From NCBI GenBank assembly GCA_036386455.1, contig DASVVS010000087.1:1-64000 (forward strand): DNA of 64,000 nt, given 5' to 3'. Positions 61,331-64,000 of the stretch are shown in pieces (position 1 is the first letter of the stretch; each line of letters begins with the position of its first letter). The DNA is from AC-37 sp036386455 (GTDB taxonomy: Bacteria > Actinomycetota > Thermoleophilia > Solirubrobacterales > Thermoleophilaceae). Under the pieces are notes generated by a model. The model worked only from the letters and a program-made list of their open reading frames with translations. It was not told where the DNA came from and made no database searches. Position numbers and translations under genes: made by a program.

Positions 61331-64000
61331 GTGATCCACAACTGGACCCGCTTCTGGACGAAGCCTGACGGCGCGATCTCGCTGGCAGATCAGGGCTTCC
61401 TCGTCGCTCGCTCGACCTCGAGCTTGTTCGCGGTCGACAGTCCGGACTTGTGGACCTTCGAGGAGATCGCGACGCGACGGTGCCTGGTCCTGCTCGGCGA
61501 GCCGGGCATGGGCAAGACGCGAACCCTTGAGGCGGAGGCAGCTGAGCTGACCGAGATCTGGTCCCAGACCGGTGACTACGTGCTTCGTGTCGACCTCGGC
61601 GCGACGCGTGACGAATCCGTGCTCACCCGCGAGATCTTCGGCAGCAACGAATTCGAGGAATGGGCGGCCGGCGATCGAGAGTTGCACCTCTTCCTCGACA
61701 GCCTTGATGAGGCGACACTTCGCTTAGGCGTAGTCGGCGACATCATCCTCAAGGGGCTCGACGGTGTTGATGCAAGCCGACTTCGAGTGCGCTTGGCGTG
61801 TCGCACCGCCGATCGTCTTCCGGCCTTCGAGGCGAAGCTCAGAGCGCTGTGGCCTGGGGATGACTCGGGGGTTTACGAACTCGCGCCGTTGCGTCGCGAA
61901 GACGTCCGTATCGCGGCTGAGGACCTTGGTATTGACGCCCGTGAGTTCCTTCGGGAGCTCGTCGAGCGTGATCTGGTTCCATTGGCGATCAAGCCGGTGA
62001 CCCTGGCGATGCTGCTTGATCTTGCCGCCGAGCAGGAGGGGTTTCCGGACAGCCACCTCGAGCTGTACGGGCGGGGGCTCCGACACCTTGCCGCCGAGCC
62101 AGCGGAGCGCCGCCGCCGCGATCCCAACACGAAGGGTCAACTGAACGCAGGACAAAGGCTCGCTGTGGCCGGCCGAATCGCGGCTGCGACGATCCTCACG
62201 GGTCGCACGGCGGTCTCGACGGCGGACACTCCGGCGAACTCGCCGGACGTCGTGACGCTCGCGCAGCTCGCAGGGGGCGTCGAGCGGGATGCGGATGTAG
62301 CGGTGCCGACGTCGTTCCAGGTGTCGGACGATGGGCTCCGCGAGGTTCTCGGGACAGGGCTCTTCTCAGCGCGCGGCATCGAGCTTGGGTGGGCTCATCA
62401 CACGTACGGCGAGTACTTGGCAGGCCGGTACCTCACCGATACCGGGATGAGCTTGCCACAGAAGCTGAGCCTCCTAACCGTTGAGGCTCGCGAACGCCGG
62501 ATCGTGCCGCAGCTGCGGGATGTCGCTGGCTGGGCCGCCGCGATGGATCCGTTGTTTCACGACGATCTTGCGCGCCGGGACCCGTTAGTCCTGCTGCGCG
62601 GCGACGTGGGACCTGCGAGCGACGAGAAGAAGGCGCACCTTGCCGAGGCCTTGATGCAGAAGCGAATCGTCGAGGAACTCAATCCTTACGATCCGCGCAC
62701 CCGCCGGAATCTCGCGGCCCTCCGCCACGAGAATCTTGCGCAGGCGGTTCGGTCGCGCGCCGTTGATCGCGGCGCCCCCGTACTGGTGCGCGAGTTCGCA
62801 TGCCGACTAGCCGGGCTGTGCGAGCTGCACGTCCTTCAGGAAGACCTGTTGACGTTGGCGCTCTCGCCGGAAGAACCGCTGTCTGTGCGCGTCCAGGCCG
62901 TTAGGGCACTTCAGCTGATTGCGGATGACGAATGCAGGCGCCGGCTCGTTCCCCTAGCCCGCGACCCGCTGCCGGAGGACTTCGATGACGATTTGAAAGG
63001 CTCGGCCCTGCGACTCGTATGCCCGGCTGTCGTTCGGGCGGCTGAGGCGCTTGCCTTCGTGACTCCGCAGAAGAACCGCGATCTGCACGGTGCCTACGCG
63101 GGGTTCCTTTCGCGGGACCTTCCGACTGCCCTTCACGATGACGAACTTCCGGAGGCCCTTGCATGGGTCCGGCGCGTCGCACATACGCGCGATCCGATGG
63201 ACGAGGTCGAGAGCCTGGCCGAACAGATCCTGGTGCGTGGGGCCGAAGCAATGGAGCGGGACGAGGTCTTAGCGGCCGTCGCGGAGACCGTTGCCGACTA
63301 CCTCGCGGAGCATCGCGACCTCCAGAGCTTCAGGACCCGGGACAAGTCGGAAGCATTTCGCGCCGAGGACAATCGCTATCGCCTCGTCACGGCGTTGTTG
63401 CCGATGATGTGCGCCGGCCAGGTTGACCCGATGTCGGTCATGCACTCGACCCCGCGACTGATCACAGGACGGGACCTCCCGTGGCTCCTCGATCAGCTCC
63501 CAGGTGCGGTGGGCACCGACGACGAGCCGATCTGGGCGGAGCTGATCGATTGGGCGGCAAGCTGGGTGGACGCCGACCATGACCTCGTGATGGACGCACG
63601 CGAGCGCAGTCCGATCCTCTACGAGCAGACCCGCATCCGGTTCGGGCCGATCGAGTTGAATTCAGAGCTGGCCGCATCCCTGCGCCATCGCCATCGGCGC
63701 GACCAAGAGCTCCTTGACCAAGAGCGTGAGTTGGCGGTTGACGCCTCGGACCTCGATGCGGCCCTGGATGCCCGGCTCGATCGCATAGAGGCGGGTGAGC
63801 TCGACGCGTATTGGGACCTGAATGTGGGCATGTGGATGAAGGGGCTCAACAACATCAGCGTGGGTGGGTCCGACCTCACCGTCTCGCCGGGGTGGCTGCG
63901 GGCGGATGCGGTGCGCCGAGCGCGAATCTCCGCGGCCGCGCTGCCGTACCTACTCGGGTTTGAACTCAAGGAGGCGTGGGCCAATCCGGGCCGGCTTCAT
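61331..64000 (+). CDS. NACHT/STAND-type NTPase, 3'-truncated by window edge, likely anti-phage NLR-like protein
   Basis: An uninterrupted frame of 890 codons runs from the GTG at 61331 to the last base, so the C-terminus is outside. The N-terminus (MIHNWTRFWTKPDG) leads to a P-loop GEPGMGKT (residues 56-63), a Walker B segment LHLFLDSLDEA (118-128) and LACRTADR (155-162), like sensor 1. HHTYGEYLAGRYL (356-368) matches the conserved motif after the NACHT core. After that come hundreds of helical, Leu-rich residues resembling HEAT-like repeats. Codons are less G/C-biased than in the core genome. These are the features of bacterial NACHT/Avs-like defence NTPases; the effector is not visible. Confidence 0.85.
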   Translation, partial: MIHNWTRFWTKPDGAISLADQGFLVARSTSSLFAVDSPDLWTFEEIATRRCLVLLGEPGMGKTRTLEAEAAELTEIWSQTGDYVLRVDLGATRDESVLTREIFGSNEFEEWAAGDRELHLFLDSLDEATLRLGVVGDIILKGLDGVDASRLRVRLACRTADRLPAFEAKLRALWPGDDSGVYELAPLRREDVRIAAEDLGIDAREFLRELVERDLVPLAIKPVTLAMLLDLAAEQEGFPDSHLELYGRGLRHLAAEPAERRRRDPNTKGQLNAGQRLAVAGRIAAATILTGRTAVSTADTPANSPDVVTLAQLAGGVERDADVAVPTSFQVSDDGLREVLGTGLFSARGIELGWAHHTYGEYLAGRYLTDTGMSLPQKLSLLTVEARERRIVPQLRDVAGWAAAMDPLFHDDLARRDPLVLLRGDVGPASDEKKAHLAEALMQKRIVEELNPYDPRTRRNLAALRHENLAQAVRSRAVDRGAPVLVREFACRLAGLCELHVLQEDLLTLALSPEEPLSVRVQAVRALQLIADDECRRRLVPLARDPLPEDFDDDLKGSALRLVCPAVVRAAEALAFVTPQKNRDLHGAYAGFLSRDLPTALHDDELPEALAWVRRVAHTRDPMDEVESLAEQILVRGAEAMERDEVLAAVAETVADYLAEHRDLQSFRTRDKSEAFRAEDNRYRLVTALLPMMCAGQVDPMSVMHSTPRLITGRDLPWLLDQLPGAVGTDDEPIWAELIDWAASWVDADHDLVMDARERSPILYEQTRIRFGPIELNSELAASLRHRHRRDQELLDQERELAVDASDLDAALDARLDRIEAGELDAYWDLNVGMWMKGLNNISVGGSDLTVSPGWLRADAVRRARISAAALPYLLGFELKEAWANPGRLH

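Overview
The window is a very GC-rich, densely packed chromosomal segment from an actinobacterium, most probably class Thermoleophilia (Solirubrobacterales-like). The clues are the G/C-ending codon use, a secreted protein that starts with a 'YANV...ALFAALG' segment and once ended '...AVFC' (a family I associate with this order), an ECF sigma factor fused to a zinc-binding anti-sigma domain, a DUF4235 protein, a six-gene mce block, and a dimeric-type glycyl-tRNA synthetase. Genes are often fused by ATGA/GTGA/TGATG stop-start overlaps. Many others have a TANNNT hexamer 6-11 nt before the start codon, which suggests widespread leaderless transcription.

Layout. 1-7.2 kb: an alpha/beta-hydrolase, SDR and fatty-acyl-AMP-ligase operon, an MMPL exporter, and an R2lox-like oxidase fused to an SCP2 lipid-binding domain. 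7.2-14.4 kb: M28 peptidase, glyQS, FmdB zinc ribbon, LCP protein, ROK kinase, rsmI, M23 peptidase. 14.4-20.1 kb: metG-tatD-rsmA-ispE operon, a small membrane protein, a PucR regulator and a Cys-rich peptide. 20.1-28.5 kb: frameshifted HNH endonuclease beside tRNA-Gln, glmU-prs-DUF2269, a nonsense-interrupted secreted protein, an ABC1 kinase, rplY-pth and an inserted Fic gene. 28.6-38.5 kb: mfd, PpiC lipoprotein, mazG-eno, TetR, ftsB-like, csrA and several small unknowns. 38.5-47.9 kb: aldolase-like DUF2090 protein, YbdK-type ligase, pseudo-rhomboid, selD, UPF0173 hydrolase, a second R2lox, the ECF-ZAS fusion, tRNA-Leu, a YihY/BrkB protein and DUF4235. 48.1-59.0 kb: six consecutive MCE/MlaD genes and a ThDP enzyme. 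59.0-64.0 kb: a candidate structured small RNA, ppx/gppA, a gene with an in-frame TGA, initiator tRNA, and an island gene.

The strongest discoveries are these. (i) A peroxiredoxin-like gene (60374-60979) is open on both sides of one in-frame TGA that occupies the first position of a UxxC redox motif. A perfect 8-bp hairpin with an AGTT loop lies 25 nt downstream, so this is a selenoprotein candidate, and selD is in the same window. (ii) An open frame of at least 890 codons runs off the right edge just after tRNA-fMet. It carries a NACHT/STAND-type P-loop, a Walker B DSLDEA motif and an HHTYGEYL motif in lower-GC DNA, and is a likely anti-phage NLR-like gene. (iii) Two R2lox paralogues keep the metal ligands and the Val/Tyr cross-link positions and share the same promoter-proximal motif. 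(iv) A promoter plus multi-hairpin RNA locus lies at 59.1-59.3 kb. (v) Divergent gene pairs are separated by only 18-22 bp with shared central promoter-like elements.
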